A DNA stretch of 64,000 nucleotides from Corynebacterium felinum (GCF_030408755.1 NZ_CP047209.1:2728001-2792000); one strand, 5' to 3'; positions 50,378 to 60,620 are shown, numbered from the stretch's first letter. Translations and numbers: made by a program. The notes: generated from the letters alone by a model not told the origin.

Positions 50378-50625
50378 TATCCCTCAACAGACTTCACAAA
50401 TAGGCATAGGCGCAACATACAGGGGAATTACTGTGCACTCCAAGACTTTCAAGCCCAAGCGAAACACAACCCCACTAAAAGTAGCAGATCAACACCCCAA
50501 CACCGATGCTACAAACATGCCAAACCCCCAAAACCACGCATCGAGCGCAAGAAAATTTCATTAACTGCACTACATACGCCACATTGTGGGGGCTGATGGC
50601 CGCTTTCTTCAAATGGTTCTTTGAC

Positions 50626-51222
50626 CTAGCTGATTTCACCCGCCAACACCACAGCAAGCGCACCAGACTGCACATAATTTTCCGGCAGACCCTCAGGACG
50701 CGGCACCGCCACCGCCCCAATACGATCAGCCAATGCACGGGCAGCCGCTTCATTATCGCTAAAGAACACAGTATTGTGTGGCACGGTCAACTGGGCACCA
50801 TCAATATTGCCCACATGCCCAATCACATACCCCTCACCAGCAAGGCGATCCTGAACCCGCGAACCCAAACCCGTAATCGTGGAATTATTCAGCACATTCA
50901 CCGTCACCGTCGAAGGATTCGGCGCAGCTGGTGCGGCCGGTGCAGCCGGTACAGCCGGTGCAGCCGGTGGCTGCTCACTTTCAGCGGGCTGTGGGGCAGG
51001 TGCCGGCGCATCAAGAGAAGCCGGCGTCTTGTGCGCACCTTGAGCCTGCTGCGAACCCGAAGCGGGCAGGGGAGTTGTTGAGGGCGTCGATACGCTCGCA
51101 CTATCAGCGGGTGACTCCGCCTTATTCGTCAGCGAGAACACACCCCAACCCACAAGCAAAAAAGCAACAGCCAATAAAATCATGGCAACGCCCCGAAGCG
51201 GGAGCTGAGTTTTTTCGGTCAC
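50626..51222 (-). CDS. LytR_C-domain membrane-anchored protein
   Basis: A 198-aa protein: one membrane helix (about 10-30), a Pro/Ala-rich linker of some 65 residues (with repeats of PAAPA) and a C-terminal LytR_C domain (about 103-198; TVNVLNNSTITGLGSRVQDRL). It corresponds to Rv0431 in M. tuberculosis. The domain is external and is thought to act on cell-wall processes. Confidence 0.85.
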   Translation of the reverse strand: MTEKTQLPLRGVAMILLAVAFLLVGWGVFSLTNKAESPADSASVSTPSTTPLPASGSQQAQGAHKTPASLDAPAPAPQPAESEQPPAAPAVPAAPAAPAAPNPSTVTVNVLNNSTITGLGSRVQDRLAGEGYVIGHVGNIDGAQLTVPHNTVFFSDNEAAARALADRIGAVAVPRPEGLPENYVQSGALAVVLAGEIS

Positions 51223-51234
51223 GACACTAGTTCC

Positions 51235-51579
51235 TTACTGTGAGAAGCTGCTGCTGGACGAACGCCGGGATACCCGCTGCTGCTCCCGGGAATCCCGGAT
51301 GCGGCGAAGACGAGCGGTAAGAACAGGAAATTTCTCAATAATTTCCGGCATATCAATAGCAATATTTAACAACTGATAGTAGCGGATCGGGCTTAAGCCC
51401 AACTGCTTGCGAATCGCCTCTTCCTTCGCACCCAGAGTTTTCGGCGCAGAATTTTCAAACTCCACCACCTGCGCAAAACCCACATCCGCACCGCGCACAC
51501 CACCAGGCAGGGACGCACTCAAGCTGGGGGCGCTGAAGCTAGGGTCTAGCTGCGAAAAGCCTCGCTGATTCTCATCCAT
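51235..51579 (-). CDS. DUF3263 family protein
   Basis: A 114-aa protein with a helix-turn-helix-like core ([26 protein letters not shown]) followed by a basic Ser-rich tail. It equals Rv0430. The start at 51579 is set by MDENQRG, and it diverges from def. A role as a small DNA-binding regulator is suggested by the fold but not shown. Confidence 0.82.
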   Translation of the reverse strand: MDENQRGFSQLDPSFSAPSLSASLPGGVRGADVGFAQVVEFENSAPKTLGAKEEAIRKQLGLSPIRYYQLLNIAIDMPEIIEKFPVLTARLRRIRDSREQQRVSRRSSSSSFSQ

Positions 51580-51595
51580 GCTTACACTGTATTCT

Positions 51596-52192
51596 ATGAC
51601 TGTACGCCCCATCGTTATCTACGGCACCCCTGTGCTGCACAACCCCACCGAGCTAGTCACAGAACCAGTATCGGAACTTGCCGAACTGATCGCCGACATG
51701 TACGAAACCATGGAGGTCGCCCACGGTGTGGGCCTTGCCGCCAACCAAATCGGCGTGAACAAGCGCATCTTTGTCTACGACTGCCCCGACGATGAAGGTG
51801 TTTTCCACCGCGGCTGCTTCATCAACCCCGTACTGGAAACCTCCGACATCCCCCTCGGCATGCCCGCAACCGACGGCTCCGACGAAGAAGGCTGCCTCTC
51901 CCTGCCTGGCCTTGGCTTCCCCACCGGTCGCGCCGATTGGGCGAAAGTCACCGGCCTGAACGAGCAAGGTGAGGAAGTCACCGTTGAAGCAACTGGTTTC
52001 TTGGCCCGCTGTTTCCAACATGAAGTAGGTCACCTCGATGGCTTCGTCTACGCCGACGTGTTGCAGGGTCGCTGGAAGCGTGCCGCAAAGAAAGCTATCA
52101 AGCGCGAAGGATGGACCGAAGAAGGTTTAACCTGGATGCCTGGGGTAGATCCGGACCCATTCGGCCACGACCAGGTTGAGCAGGAAGACTAA
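51596..52192 (+). CDS. def: Peptide deformylase
   Basis: A 198-aa metallohydrolase that removes N-formyl from new proteins. The three motifs are [18 protein letters not shown] (metal Cys) and QHEVGHLDG (metal His and catalytic Glu). An insertion-type C-terminal extension follows, as in other actinobacteria. Start taken at ATG 51596. Confidence 0.96.
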   Translation: MTVRPIVIYGTPVLHNPTELVTEPVSELAELIADMYETMEVAHGVGLAANQIGVNKRIFVYDCPDDEGVFHRGCFINPVLETSDIPLGMPATDGSDEEGCLSLPGLGFPTGRADWAKVTGLNEQGEEVTVEATGFLARCFQHEVGHLDGFVYADVLQGRWKRAAKKAIKREGWTEEGLTWMPGVDPDPFGHDQVEQED

Positions 52193-52364
52193 ACACCAGC
52201 CACCCGCCACCTGCCGCCTATTTCGCCTACGCTTATTGAGCGTGTTCACAGTAAGTGGCAGGTGCGCCGCTGTGCTGGCTGTTAGCTGAAGCCAACGTGC
52301 TGATCTGAGGGTGCGGGCAGGCGAGTGTACGGAGATTTTTTGAAGGAGCGAAACACGGTTTACC

Positions 52365-53390
52365 ATGTCCCATATTTTCCGTAGCGATGCCGTCAATATT
52401 GGCGATCGTGTGGTTCTACGCCGCACCCTGCCTGGCGCTTCTGAGCGTGAAGCCCAGGCCGCACACACCGACATTATCGGCCATATCATCGGCATCAACC
52501 AGGGCATATCCGTGCTCATCCGCCCCCAGTCCGCTGGGGGCTATCCTTCTGCGGCGGAAGCGATTGAAGTGCCGTGGCCGGAGATTCACATTATGAAAAA
52601 GCTCAGCCCGCGCACGATCCGCAATTCCGATATCCGCGCCATTGAGCTGGCCTATGCCAAAGCGTTTCCCGGCATTGAACACCGCTGGTCGGACTGTGGG
52701 CAGTGGCTGTTGCGGGCTGGCGACGGCATTACTGAGCGCTCCAATTCCGCCGCCCCGCTCGGGCCTTCCGCGCCTTTCGTGGAGGTACCTGTCGCCGAAA
52801 TCCAGCAGTTTTATGCCAGCCACCACTTGCCCCCGCTGATCTTGCTGCCGGAGCGCATTGGCAAGGCCGCCCTACGCCACGTGCGTGATCTGGGCCCGGA
52901 AATCATTGTGATGACGAGGGATTTAGCCACGCTTCCCACCGTCGACGAGTTCACGCCGCAGGATATGGCGGTCGAGTTCCGGGTCGATGATACCCCCGAT
53001 GAGCAGTGGCTTTCCCTCTATCACTTCCGTGGCGCAACCTTGCCTGCCCGCGCCTTGCAGCTGTTGCGCACTGAGATCGACGGCACCATGGGCTTTGGTC
53101 GCCTGACAATCGACGGGACTACCGTGGCGATCACACGGGGCACGATCACCGATGATTATTTGGGCTATTCCGCAGTTGAGGTTGCTCCTGCTTATCGACG
53201 CCGTGGCCTCGGCACCCTACTCGGTGCGCACATGCTGCGCTGGGGCGCCCACCAAGGCGCACACACCGCCTACCTGCAGGTCATTTCTACCAATACCGCA
53301 GGTATCGGGCTGTATGAAAAGCTCGGCTTCACCGAACATCATAGGCACCGCTATGGCACGCTCGATCAGCACACAGCACCGGAGAATTAA
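52365..53390 (+). CDS. GNAT-family N-acetyltransferase
   Basis: A 341-aa protein equivalent to Rv0428c. The N-terminal third is a small beta-rich domain (RVVLRRTLPG, VLIRPQS, VPWPEIHIMK). The C-terminal GNAT domain has SAVEVAPAYRRRGLGTLLGAHML (acetyl-CoA loop) and NTAGIGLYEKLGF. Acceptor unknown. It overlaps the end of the convergent zeta gene by 4 bases. Confidence 0.88.
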   Translation: MSHIFRSDAVNIGDRVVLRRTLPGASEREAQAAHTDIIGHIIGINQGISVLIRPQSAGGYPSAAEAIEVPWPEIHIMKKLSPRTIRNSDIRAIELAYAKAFPGIEHRWSDCGQWLLRAGDGITERSNSAAPLGPSAPFVEVPVAEIQQFYASHHLPPLILLPERIGKAALRHVRDLGPEIIVMTRDLATLPTVDEFTPQDMAVEFRVDDTPDEQWLSLYHFRGATLPARALQLLRTEIDGTMGFGRLTIDGTTVAITRGTITDDYLGYSAVEVAPAYRRRGLGTLLGAHMLRWGAHQGAHTAYLQVISTNTAGIGLYEKLGFTEHHRHRYGTLDQHTAPEN

Positions 53391-54274
53391 AGGGCTGCTA
53401 ATTTTTGCCCAAGCTCTCGGTGTTCGGCGGGCAGCTCGTGGGGGAATAAAAGCTTTTCGGCATCAGAGTGCAGCTGGCTTAACGTAGGCTGCGTGTAGGA
53501 GGTGACTAGCCCACGGGCTAGGAAAAAGCCTGCGCATTGCGCATAGGTTTTCTTCCATGCCGCTACAACGTTGGGTGTTAGTACCTGTTGGCGCAGGTGG
53601 GCAAATACCTTCTCAGTTTCTTCAGGGCGGTTGAGCACCGTGCTTATGCGTTGATCTCGTGTGGTCACCAGCACCTGCGGCACCACTTCGGAGCGTAAAA
53701 TTTCAGCGACCACTGTCGGGATTTTTCGCACAGCATTATCGTGCGAGCTTTGCGCCGCCCAGCGGGCTAAACCGTTGTTTTCCACCCCATCTTTATACCT
53801 TTTGACCACGCCGAGCCTTGATACTTCTTCGGGTGCTGCAATCACCATGAAATGCACACTGTAGCCTTCGTTGGACAAGCGTTGCGCCTCGTTGATCAAC
53901 ACCTGTGATTGGGTGAAGCTGTTTTCGATGATGATATTTTCGCGGTACTGCGTGGCTTTATCAATGCTGGCGCGGAACCATTCACCAACGGGTTCGTTGG
54001 AGAGCACGTCCATCCGGAGCGGATCTTGACGCACAATCTCGTTGATCTGGGGGTGGCGCAGGCGCAGCTCATCGGAATCGACTGCGAAGCTGTGGGGTAG
54101 CTGCGATTGCACCACGTTGATCAGGTGGCTTTTACCGGAGGCTGGCTGCCCGCCGATAAAAAACACGTGGGGGTTTAGTGCATCGAGGCGCACCGACAAC
54201 ACGGTATCTATATAGTCGCTGATAATGCGCTCTTTGTTTTCTTTACTGACCAGAAAATCTTGTGCTGTAAGCAT
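53387..54274 (-). CDS. Zeta-toxin-like kinase
   Basis: A 295-aa P-loop protein. Walker A is GGQPASGKSH (residues 41-50), followed by VDSDELRLRHP with the Asp pair expected for substrate binding, then an EWFRASIDKA helix, an IIENSF strand and the lid-type KRYKDGVENNGLARW with basic residues. Zeta toxins phosphorylate UDP-N-acetylglucosamine and block wall synthesis. The frame is intact, so it should be active unless neutralised. It lies 53 bases after the 217-aa gene. This pair interrupts the otherwise conserved order GNAT gene to xth. Confidence 0.85.
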   Translation of the reverse strand: MLTAQDFLVSKENKERIISDYIDTVLSVRLDALNPHVFFIGGQPASGKSHLINVVQSQLPHSFAVDSDELRLRHPQINEIVRQDPLRMDVLSNEPVGEWFRASIDKATQYRENIIIENSFTQSQVLINEAQRLSNEGYSVHFMVIAAPEEVSRLGVVKRYKDGVENNGLARWAAQSSHDNAVRKIPTVVAEILRSEVVPQVLVTTRDQRISTVLNRPEETEKVFAHLRQQVLTPNVVAAWKKTYAQCAGFFLARGLVTSYTQPTLSQLHSDAEKLLFPHELPAEHRELGQKLAAL

Positions 54275-54327
54275 GGGGGTGGGAAACCTTCAACCTTTCT
54301 GCAAAACTATCGCTGTGTGTACTCGGC

Positions 54328-54981
54328 CTATGAGCGCTGCGCTGGGAATTTTTGTGTGGCGCGTTGCTGCGCAAGGGTGCTCACAATGCTGTCGCTTAAC
54401 ACTGCAAGCTGTGCATAATAAGCATGGGCGAGGAAATCTTTTTCCACTTTTATCAGCGCGATCAGTGCCTGGCACATGTCGTTGGAACTAATCCCGATAC
54501 CTAAGGGGAAATGCGCCATTTCAGACAGTTTCATCATCCACCAGCGCTCATCCATAGACGACGGCGCGCTGATGGCAAGTTGGGTGTACACAGTCCGCAG
54601 CTGCTGTGCATGTTGTTCTAGCTCTGCCACTAATGCGGGATCAACACTGAGGCCATAGAACTCTTGCGGTGCGCGGCGCGCATGTTCTCGTGCACGCAGT
54701 TGCTGTTCGTTTTCTTTGTTCCATATCAGCTGCAGTTGTTGCTCGTAGGCACTGGTGAGGAATTCAACTTCGGTGTTGATTAACGCAATCGCACTGCGCA
54801 TTTGATCACTATGCGTGAAGTGGACAAATGTTGGGAAGCCTTTCAATGCCGCAATTTTCAACCGCCACCAGCGGCTTTCCGCATCGGTGGCGCTTGTTAA
54901 GGAAAGGTGCGAATACAGCGCCTCAAGGCGGCTTCCTGCTTCTTTAGTGACATCAAAAAGTGTGTAATCGTAATACTCCAC
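54328..54981 (-). CDS. Duplicated-domain helical protein, candidate antitoxin of the zeta gene
   Basis: A 217-aa protein made of two similar segments, about 18-85 and 128-195. Shared marks are RWW, a Phe-Pro pair, S-x-D-M/Q, a helix like ALIALIKVE (or AIALINTE), FL, AY and a QL pair near the end. No known antitoxin family (epsilon, PezA) was recognised, but it precedes a zeta-type toxin with a 53-base gap on the same strand, the normal antitoxin-first order. The antitoxin role is inference. Confidence 0.6.
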   Translation of the reverse strand: MEYYDYTLFDVTKEAGSRLEALYSHLSLTSATDAESRWWRLKIAALKGFPTFVHFTHSDQMRSAIALINTEVEFLTSAYEQQLQLIWNKENEQQLRAREHARRAPQEFYGLSVDPALVAELEQHAQQLRTVYTQLAISAPSSMDERWWMMKLSEMAHFPLGIGISSNDMCQALIALIKVEKDFLAHAYYAQLAVLSDSIVSTLAQQRATQKFPAQRS

Positions 54982-55271
54982 AAAAATTCCTTCCCTGAGT
55001 GAGCACAGCCCTCATCCACGACTACCCCCCATACCGCCTTTTCCATGCTAACAGCCCAACCGATTGCATAAGTGATTTTTTTCTTATATTTCCCCACATC
55101 CCAGCCACAGCACCACACCCCCACACTTCCACCGCAGCACCGCGCTCCCACAACGCCACCGGAACCGAAACGCCACACACCGGCCCTCGACACATACATG
55201 CCGGATTCATTCTGCGCCTGCTAGGTTACTGATTCGTTACCAAAGTGTTGCAATTGGGTAGACTTGTCCGC

Positions 55272-56024
55272 ATGCGCATCGCCAACTGGAACGTCAACTC
55301 TGCCCGCACCCGCGTCGACCGCATGGCCGCTTTTCTCCAACGCCACGACATCGACGTCTGCCTCGTGCAAGAAACAAAATGCAAAGACGAACAATTCCCT
55401 TACGATGCATTCAGTGACTACGAGATCGCACACTTCGGGCTCAACCAGTGGAACGGAGTCGCGATTCTGTCAAGGGTGGGGCTTGACGACGTCGACAAGC
55501 AATTCCCCGGACAACCCGGATTTCACAAAGACCCCACCCAACCCCAAAACATCGAAGCCCGCGCCATCGCCGCCACCTGCGGCGGAGTACGCGTCTGGAG
55601 CCTGTACGTACCCAACGGGCGCGAAATCGCCGACCCCCACTATGACTACAAACTGCGCTGGCTCTACGCACTACGCAACCACGTAGCAAACACCACCGGA
55701 CCACTCGTGCTTGGCGGCGACTTCAACATCGCACCCGAAGACCGCCACGTGTGGTCCATGGCCGCCTTCGCCGGGAAAACCCACGTCACCGAACCAGAAC
55801 GGCAAGCATTCGACGCACTGTTAGACGCCGGTCTCAGCATCGCCTCGCCTATCGACGGCTACTCCTACTGGGACTACAAAGGTGCGCGCTTCCAACGCGG
55901 GGAAGGCATGCTCATCGACTTCCAACTCTGTCGCGACCTTAACCCCACAACCAGTTTCATCGACGTGGAGGAACGGGCAGGTGACGGCGCCTCCGACCAC
56001 GCACCAGTGATCGTGGAGTACTAA
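55272..56024 (+). CDS. xthA: Exodeoxyribonuclease III
   Basis: A 250-aa AP endonuclease/3'-exonuclease. Catalytic blocks are NWNVNSAR, QETK, SLYVPNGRE, GGDFNIAPED and GDGASDHAPV, all intact. It repairs abasic sites. Start taken at ATG 55272 (MRIANWN). It follows the same strand as cls, with adjoining stop and start. Confidence 0.94.
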   Translation: MRIANWNVNSARTRVDRMAAFLQRHDIDVCLVQETKCKDEQFPYDAFSDYEIAHFGLNQWNGVAILSRVGLDDVDKQFPGQPGFHKDPTQPQNIEARAIAATCGGVRVWSLYVPNGREIADPHYDYKLRWLYALRNHVANTTGPLVLGGDFNIAPEDRHVWSMAAFAGKTHVTEPERQAFDALLDAGLSIASPIDGYSYWDYKGARFQRGEGMLIDFQLCRDLNPTTSFIDVEERAGDGASDHAPVIVEY

Positions 56025-57491
56025 GTGAGCATCGACTGGACCAGCTGGCAAACCATCGGCCTGATCATTGACTACTCCATCAAGATCATCGCCATCGGAT
56101 TCGTGCCCGAAGGACGCCGCCCCTCCTCCTCCACCGCCTGGCTACTGGCCATTCTGGCGCTGCCCTACCTCGGGTTGCCGCTGTTCCTTCTCATGGGCTC
56201 GCCCTACATTAACAGACGCCGCCACCGCGTCCAGCAAGAAGCAAACGCCCTGCTCAAAAACGTCCAAGCCACCATCCCCGACCACCCCGATGGGAAACTC
56301 AGCCCCGAAATCATCTCTATTTTTAAACTCAACCGGCGCTTAACCTCACTCCCCGCGGTAACCGGAGTCAACCACGGGGTGCATTCCGATTACCACGACA
56401 TTATCCGCCGCATGGCCGAAGCCGTGGATTCCGCCCAACATTACGTGCACGTCGAAATCTACATCATGGCCTGGGACCACAGCACCGACATCTTCTTCCG
56501 CGCCCTAGAGCGCGCCGTGCAACGCGGGGTGAAAGTACGCCTACTCTTCGACCACGTCGGCTCCTGGAAATACCCCGGCTACCGCACCCTCGGACGCCGA
56601 CTCACCGCCATCGGTGTGGAATGGCACCTCATGCTACCGCTTCAGCCCTGGCGCTGGCGCTTCCGCCGACCCGACCTGCGCAACCACCGCAAAATGCTCA
56701 TCATCGACGGGCAGCGCGCATTCATGGGCTCAGCCAACATGATCGACAGCTCCTACCTGCTGCGCGCCAATATTAAAGCAGGCCGGCATTGGGTAGACAT
56801 CATGATCGAACTCTCCGGGGCGATCGTCGCCCAGCTGAACATGATCTTCGCCGTGGACTGGTACCTCGAATCCGACGAACTGCTTGAAGTAGTCGACCAG
56901 GAACACCACTCACCCCAAGATGCAGACGTGAACACCATGCAGATCGTCCCCTCGGGTCCTGGCTATACCACCGAACCGAACCTGCGCATGTTCAACTCCA
57001 TCATCCACCACGCCAAACACCGGCTGATCATGTGCTCACCCTATTTCATCCCTGATGAGTCCATGCTCGAAGCCGTGACTTCCGCCTGTTACCGTGGGGT
57101 GAAAGTAGACCTGTTGGTCAGTGAAAAAGCCGACCAATTCATGGTCGGGCATGCCCAATCCTCCTACTACCAAGCACTGTTGGAAGCTGGGGTACGGATC
57201 TACCAGTACCATGCGCCTTTTGTGCTGCACTCGAAGTATGTGATCGCCGATCCGTATGACCACAATTCGGTGGGAGTTTTGGGTTCCTCCAATATGGATA
57301 TGCGCAGCTTCGGCCTCAATTACGAAATTTCCCTCATGATGTCCGAAGGCGACATCATTGCGCAGCTTGCACAGCTGACCCAAGAGTATAAAGCGAAGTC
57401 TATTGAGCTGACTTTGGAGGAATGGAACAAGCGGTCGTGGGGGCGCCGCTACCTCGATAACGTGATGCGCCTAACTTCCGCCTTGCAGTAG
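56025..57491 (+). CDS. cls: Cardiolipin synthase
   Basis: A 488-aa phospholipase-D-superfamily enzyme. Two N-terminal membrane segments are followed by two HKD motifs: HRKMLIIDGQRAFMGSANM and HSKYVIADPYDHNSVGVLGSSNMD. It joins two phosphatidylglycerols to cardiolipin at the membrane. Start is GTG directly after the xth stop codon. Confidence 0.93.
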   Translation: MSIDWTSWQTIGLIIDYSIKIIAIGFVPEGRRPSSSTAWLLAILALPYLGLPLFLLMGSPYINRRRHRVQQEANALLKNVQATIPDHPDGKLSPEIISIFKLNRRLTSLPAVTGVNHGVHSDYHDIIRRMAEAVDSAQHYVHVEIYIMAWDHSTDIFFRALERAVQRGVKVRLLFDHVGSWKYPGYRTLGRRLTAIGVEWHLMLPLQPWRWRFRRPDLRNHRKMLIIDGQRAFMGSANMIDSSYLLRANIKAGRHWVDIMIELSGAIVAQLNMIFAVDWYLESDELLEVVDQEHHSPQDADVNTMQIVPSGPGYTTEPNLRMFNSIIHHAKHRLIMCSPYFIPDESMLEAVTSACYRGVKVDLLVSEKADQFMVGHAQSSYYQALLEAGVRIYQYHAPFVLHSKYVIADPYDHNSVGVLGSSNMDMRSFGLNYEISLMMSEGDIIAQLAQLTQEYKAKSIELTLEEWNKRSWGRRYLDNVMRLTSALQ

Positions 57492-57979
57492 TCATTCCTC
57501 CCCGTGCGCGGCGGAGGGGAGGATTTCGCGCACGGAAAATATCGGTGCGCGCTCAAGCGGATGCAGCGTTTATAACCGCACGTCGGTTTTCACCTGCTGG
57601 GCTGAAGACAGCTCGGGGGTGACTGCTCTTTCCACACATTCCACTGCCAGCTATCGGGTACGGGGCAACCAAACACAACTGTGATGCGATCTAGTCGTGG
57701 ATATGGGGGTAGATTCAATCACCCCCTTTGTGGGCGGTCACGGTGAGAGTGATCTCCGCCACTGCAGTACGTATGCAGCACTAATCGTATTTTCTTTCCT
57801 TAGCCTTAGGCTAGTCATATGTGCTGGAAAAATCATTTTTTTACCAAAGTGTGGGCAAGAGAAATATTTTCATGTCTAATTAAAGTCAGCTACCAAATAG
57901 TGATGCGCAACACAGAATTGTCCTTGTGGGTTGCGTCTCCTGGAGTTCTTTTTGTCACCCTCTCGAAGGAGAAACCACA
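57492..57979. promoter_or_regulatory. Promoter region of the acetate symporter operon with paired G/C motifs
   Basis: 488 bases without a gene. GGGGGT (57705-57710) and ACCCCC (57721-57726) form an inverted pair 10 bases apart, the kind of motif bound by RamA in C. glutamicum, where RamA activates mctC. No other operator was fixed. Confidence 0.5.
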
Positions 57980-58321
57980 GTGTCCACCCCCGATACACGG
58001 CACGTTCCCACCCCGGAGGAATTTCACGCCGTATCCACCAGCCCTGAATTCCTCAAACTTCGCTCCCGCTTCCGAGGCTTCGCCTTCCCCGTCACCATTG
58101 GCTTTTTGGCCTGGTACCTCTTCTACATCATCACCGCCACCTTTGCCACGGACTTTGTCAAAACCCCCGTGGTGGGCGTGATCAACATTGGGATCATTTT
58201 GGGCCTCGCACAGTTTGTGACAGCAGGCTTGATCACCTGGGCTTATGTGCGCTTTGCCGATAAAACCATCGACCCAGCGACCGAAGCTATCCGCGCCAGC
58301 ATGGAAAACCCCGGCGGATAA
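57980..58321 (+). CDS. DUF485 membrane protein
   Basis: A 113-aa protein with two membrane helices (VTIGFLAWYLFYIITATFA and NIGIILGLAQFVTAGLITW). DUF485 genes precede ActP-type acetate symporters. GAAGGAGAAA before GTG 57980 sets the start. The partner gene starts 40 bases downstream. Confidence 0.9.
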   Translation: MSTPDTRHVPTPEEFHAVSTSPEFLKLRSRFRGFAFPVTIGFLAWYLFYIITATFATDFVKTPVVGVINIGIILGLAQFVTAGLITWAYVRFADKTIDPATEAIRASMENPGG

Positions 58322-58361
58322 CCACATCCTCGTCACACGCTTGTTATAAGGACCGTAAATC

Positions 58362-59981
58362 ATGACTTCCACATTTTTTGCCCAAGGCACAGTCGATACC
58401 GGTAACCCGGTGCTCAACATCTCCATTTTCGCCATCTTCATTGCCGTCACCATGACCATTGTGGTGCGCACCTCCCGCTCCACCTCCCAAAAAGGCACTG
58501 ATTTTTATACCGGTGGTGGCGCATTCTCTGGCTGGCAAAACGGCCTCGCCATTTCCGGCGACTATCTATCCGCCGCCGCTTTCTTGGGAGTAACCGGCGC
58601 AATTGCGCTCTACGGTTACGATGGTTTCGTTTATTCCATTGGCTTTTTGATTGCACTGCTCGTTGCCCTCGTGTTGGTGGCCGAGCCGCTGCGCAATACG
58701 GGCCGTTTCACCATGGCCGATGTGCTTTCTTTCCGTTTGAAGCAGCGCCCTGTGCGCACTGCGGCTGCGGTGACCACCTTGTCGGTGTCGTTGTTCTATC
58801 TCATTGCGCAGATGGCTGGCGCCGGTGGTTTGGTGTCCCTGCTTTTAGGTATTGGTGGCAAGGCTGCGCAGGCTGGCGTGGTTGCTGTCGTTGGTGTGCT
58901 GATGATTATCTACGTACTGGTTGGTGGCATGAAGGGCACCACCTATGTGCAGATGATTAAGGCTGTGCTTCTGGTCAGTGGTTCGCTGGCGATTAGTTTG
59001 ATGACGTTCTGGGCCCTCAAGGGTGGCTTTAATACCGTGCTGGAAGGCGCTGCTGCTACTCACCCGCAGGGTGCTGATGTGCTCGGCCCTGGTCTGCGCT
59101 ATGGCAAGTCGACGCTGACCAAGATCGACTTCATTTCCCTCGGTATCGCCTGCGTGATGGGCACGGCTGGGCTTCCGCACGTACTGATGCGTTTTTACAC
59201 GGTGCCTTCGGCCAAGGTTGCCCGCAACTCCATGACGTGGACGATCGGCATTGTTGCGCTGTTCTTCCTCCTCACTGTGATCATGGGCTTTGGTGCTGCC
59301 GCGCTGGTTGGCCCTGAGACCATTAAGGCCGCACCCGGTGGCGGTAACTCCGCTGTGCTGTTGCTGGCTGCAAAGGTGGGTGGATCCTTCTTCATGGCCA
59401 TTGTCTCCGCGATTGGTTTTGCCACTATTTTGGCGGTGGTTGCAGGCTTGACCATTTCCGCATCCGCATCTGTGGCGCACGATTTGTACAATTCGGTGCT
59501 GCGCAAAGGGCAGGCGACTGAAGAGGAGCAGGTGCGCGTCTCTCGGATTACGGTGGTGGTCATTGGCGTGCTGTCGATCGTGTTGGGTATTGGGGCGATG
59601 GGCCAAAATATTGCCTTCCTTGTTACCCTTGCGCTTGCGATTGCCGCCTCGGCTAACTTGCCCACCATTTTGTACTCGCTGTACTGGCGTAAGTTCAATA
59701 CCACGGGTGCACTGTTTTCGATGTATGGCGGTTTGATCACCGCAGTGGTGTTGATTATTTTCTCCCCTGCTGTTTCTGGTGCCGAAACTTCCATGTTCTC
59801 GGGCGTTGATTTTGCGTGGTTCCCGCTGACCAACCCTGCGATCATTTCGGTTCCAGCTGGCTTTATTCTCGGCGCGATCGGCTCGATTGTAGGCAAGCCG
59901 GATAATCTGCAGCTGCAGGCTTCGGAGATGGAAGTGCGTTCGCTCACCGGTGTGGGTTTGGCGAAGCCCGTCAGCCACTAG
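58362..59981 (+). CDS. mctC: Monocarboxylate (acetate/pyruvate/propionate) symporter, MctC/ActP type
   Basis: A 539-aa sodium/solute symporter family protein with about 13 helices. DFYTGGGAFSGWQNGLAIS, DYLSAAAFLGVTG, GTAGLPHVLMRFYTV and SASASVAHDLYN match ActP. It imports short monocarboxylates with a cation. In C. glutamicum the same DUF485-mctC pair exists. Confidence 0.92.
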   Translation: MTSTFFAQGTVDTGNPVLNISIFAIFIAVTMTIVVRTSRSTSQKGTDFYTGGGAFSGWQNGLAISGDYLSAAAFLGVTGAIALYGYDGFVYSIGFLIALLVALVLVAEPLRNTGRFTMADVLSFRLKQRPVRTAAAVTTLSVSLFYLIAQMAGAGGLVSLLLGIGGKAAQAGVVAVVGVLMIIYVLVGGMKGTTYVQMIKAVLLVSGSLAISLMTFWALKGGFNTVLEGAAATHPQGADVLGPGLRYGKSTLTKIDFISLGIACVMGTAGLPHVLMRFYTVPSAKVARNSMTWTIGIVALFFLLTVIMGFGAAALVGPETIKAAPGGGNSAVLLLAAKVGGSFFMAIVSAIGFATILAVVAGLTISASASVAHDLYNSVLRKGQATEEEQVRVSRITVVVIGVLSIVLGIGAMGQNIAFLVTLALAIAASANLPTILYSLYWRKFNTTGALFSMYGGLITAVVLIIFSPAVSGAETSMFSGVDFAWFPLTNPAIISVPAGFILGAIGSIVGKPDNLQLQASEMEVRSLTGVGLAKPVSH

Positions 59982-60151
59982 CAGCGGTTTCCCCCTCAAT
60001 CGTGGGTGCTTTTTAAGAAAATCTCAATGCTTTACTTAAAGGGCACCCTTAAAAATCTAAACCTTTGACAAGATTGATTGCCAATAGTCTATGGTGGGTC
60101 TAGATACCCCACGTGTACACGATGTTGCATCACACCATGGAAGGAGCAGTT

Positions 60152-60616
60152 GTGGCATCAACACTCGTCCATGACACCCACGACATCCTCGAAGGAGCCC
60201 CTCCTAGGATGCACAAATGGGCGCGCGCACTGTGCTTTTTCATCAACGCACTCCCCCTCACCATCATCGCCACCACCTCCGACATCGGCAGCAAAGGCGC
60301 ACTGATCGACCTGCTCTTCTCCACCGCGCTCAGCATCATCCTCACTATGTCGGTCTACTCCTCCGCCTACGCGTGGGCACTGCTCATGGGCTTTGCAAAA
60401 CAACGCCACACTGTCTTGTGGATCACCGCATTACGCATGTCCGCAGTATTCCTCAGCATCAACCTCATGGTGCTGCCCGTCGTCGCCGAATATTCCGGCT
60501 TCGACCTGCACTGGTCCGCCATCGTCTGTTCCTGGATAGTCGGGCTGATGCTCATCCTCATGCAAACCCGCCCCTTCTGCAGGCTGGCAGCACGCTTCCT
60601 CTATGACCCGCTTTAG
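60152..60616 (+). CDS. Four-helix membrane protein, unknown
   Basis: A 154-aa protein with hydrophobic segments near residues 25-45, 55-80, 92-110 and 115-135. GTG at 60152 is chosen since AAGGAG (60141-60146) lies 5 bases before; ATG at 60137 would contain that site. No family recognised. A long terminator separates it from the convergent ABC genes. Confidence 0.6.
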   Translation: MASTLVHDTHDILEGAPPRMHKWARALCFFINALPLTIIATTSDIGSKGALIDLLFSTALSIILTMSVYSSAYAWALLMGFAKQRHTVLWITALRMSAVFLSINLMVLPVVAEYSGFDLHWSAIVCSWIVGLMLILMQTRPFCRLAARFLYDPL

Positions 60617-60620
60617 AGCG

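Noticed and set aside
58845..59999. A 384-codon minus frame opposite mctC
   Set aside because: Antisense shadow with extreme His/Arg/Asn content typical of such frames.
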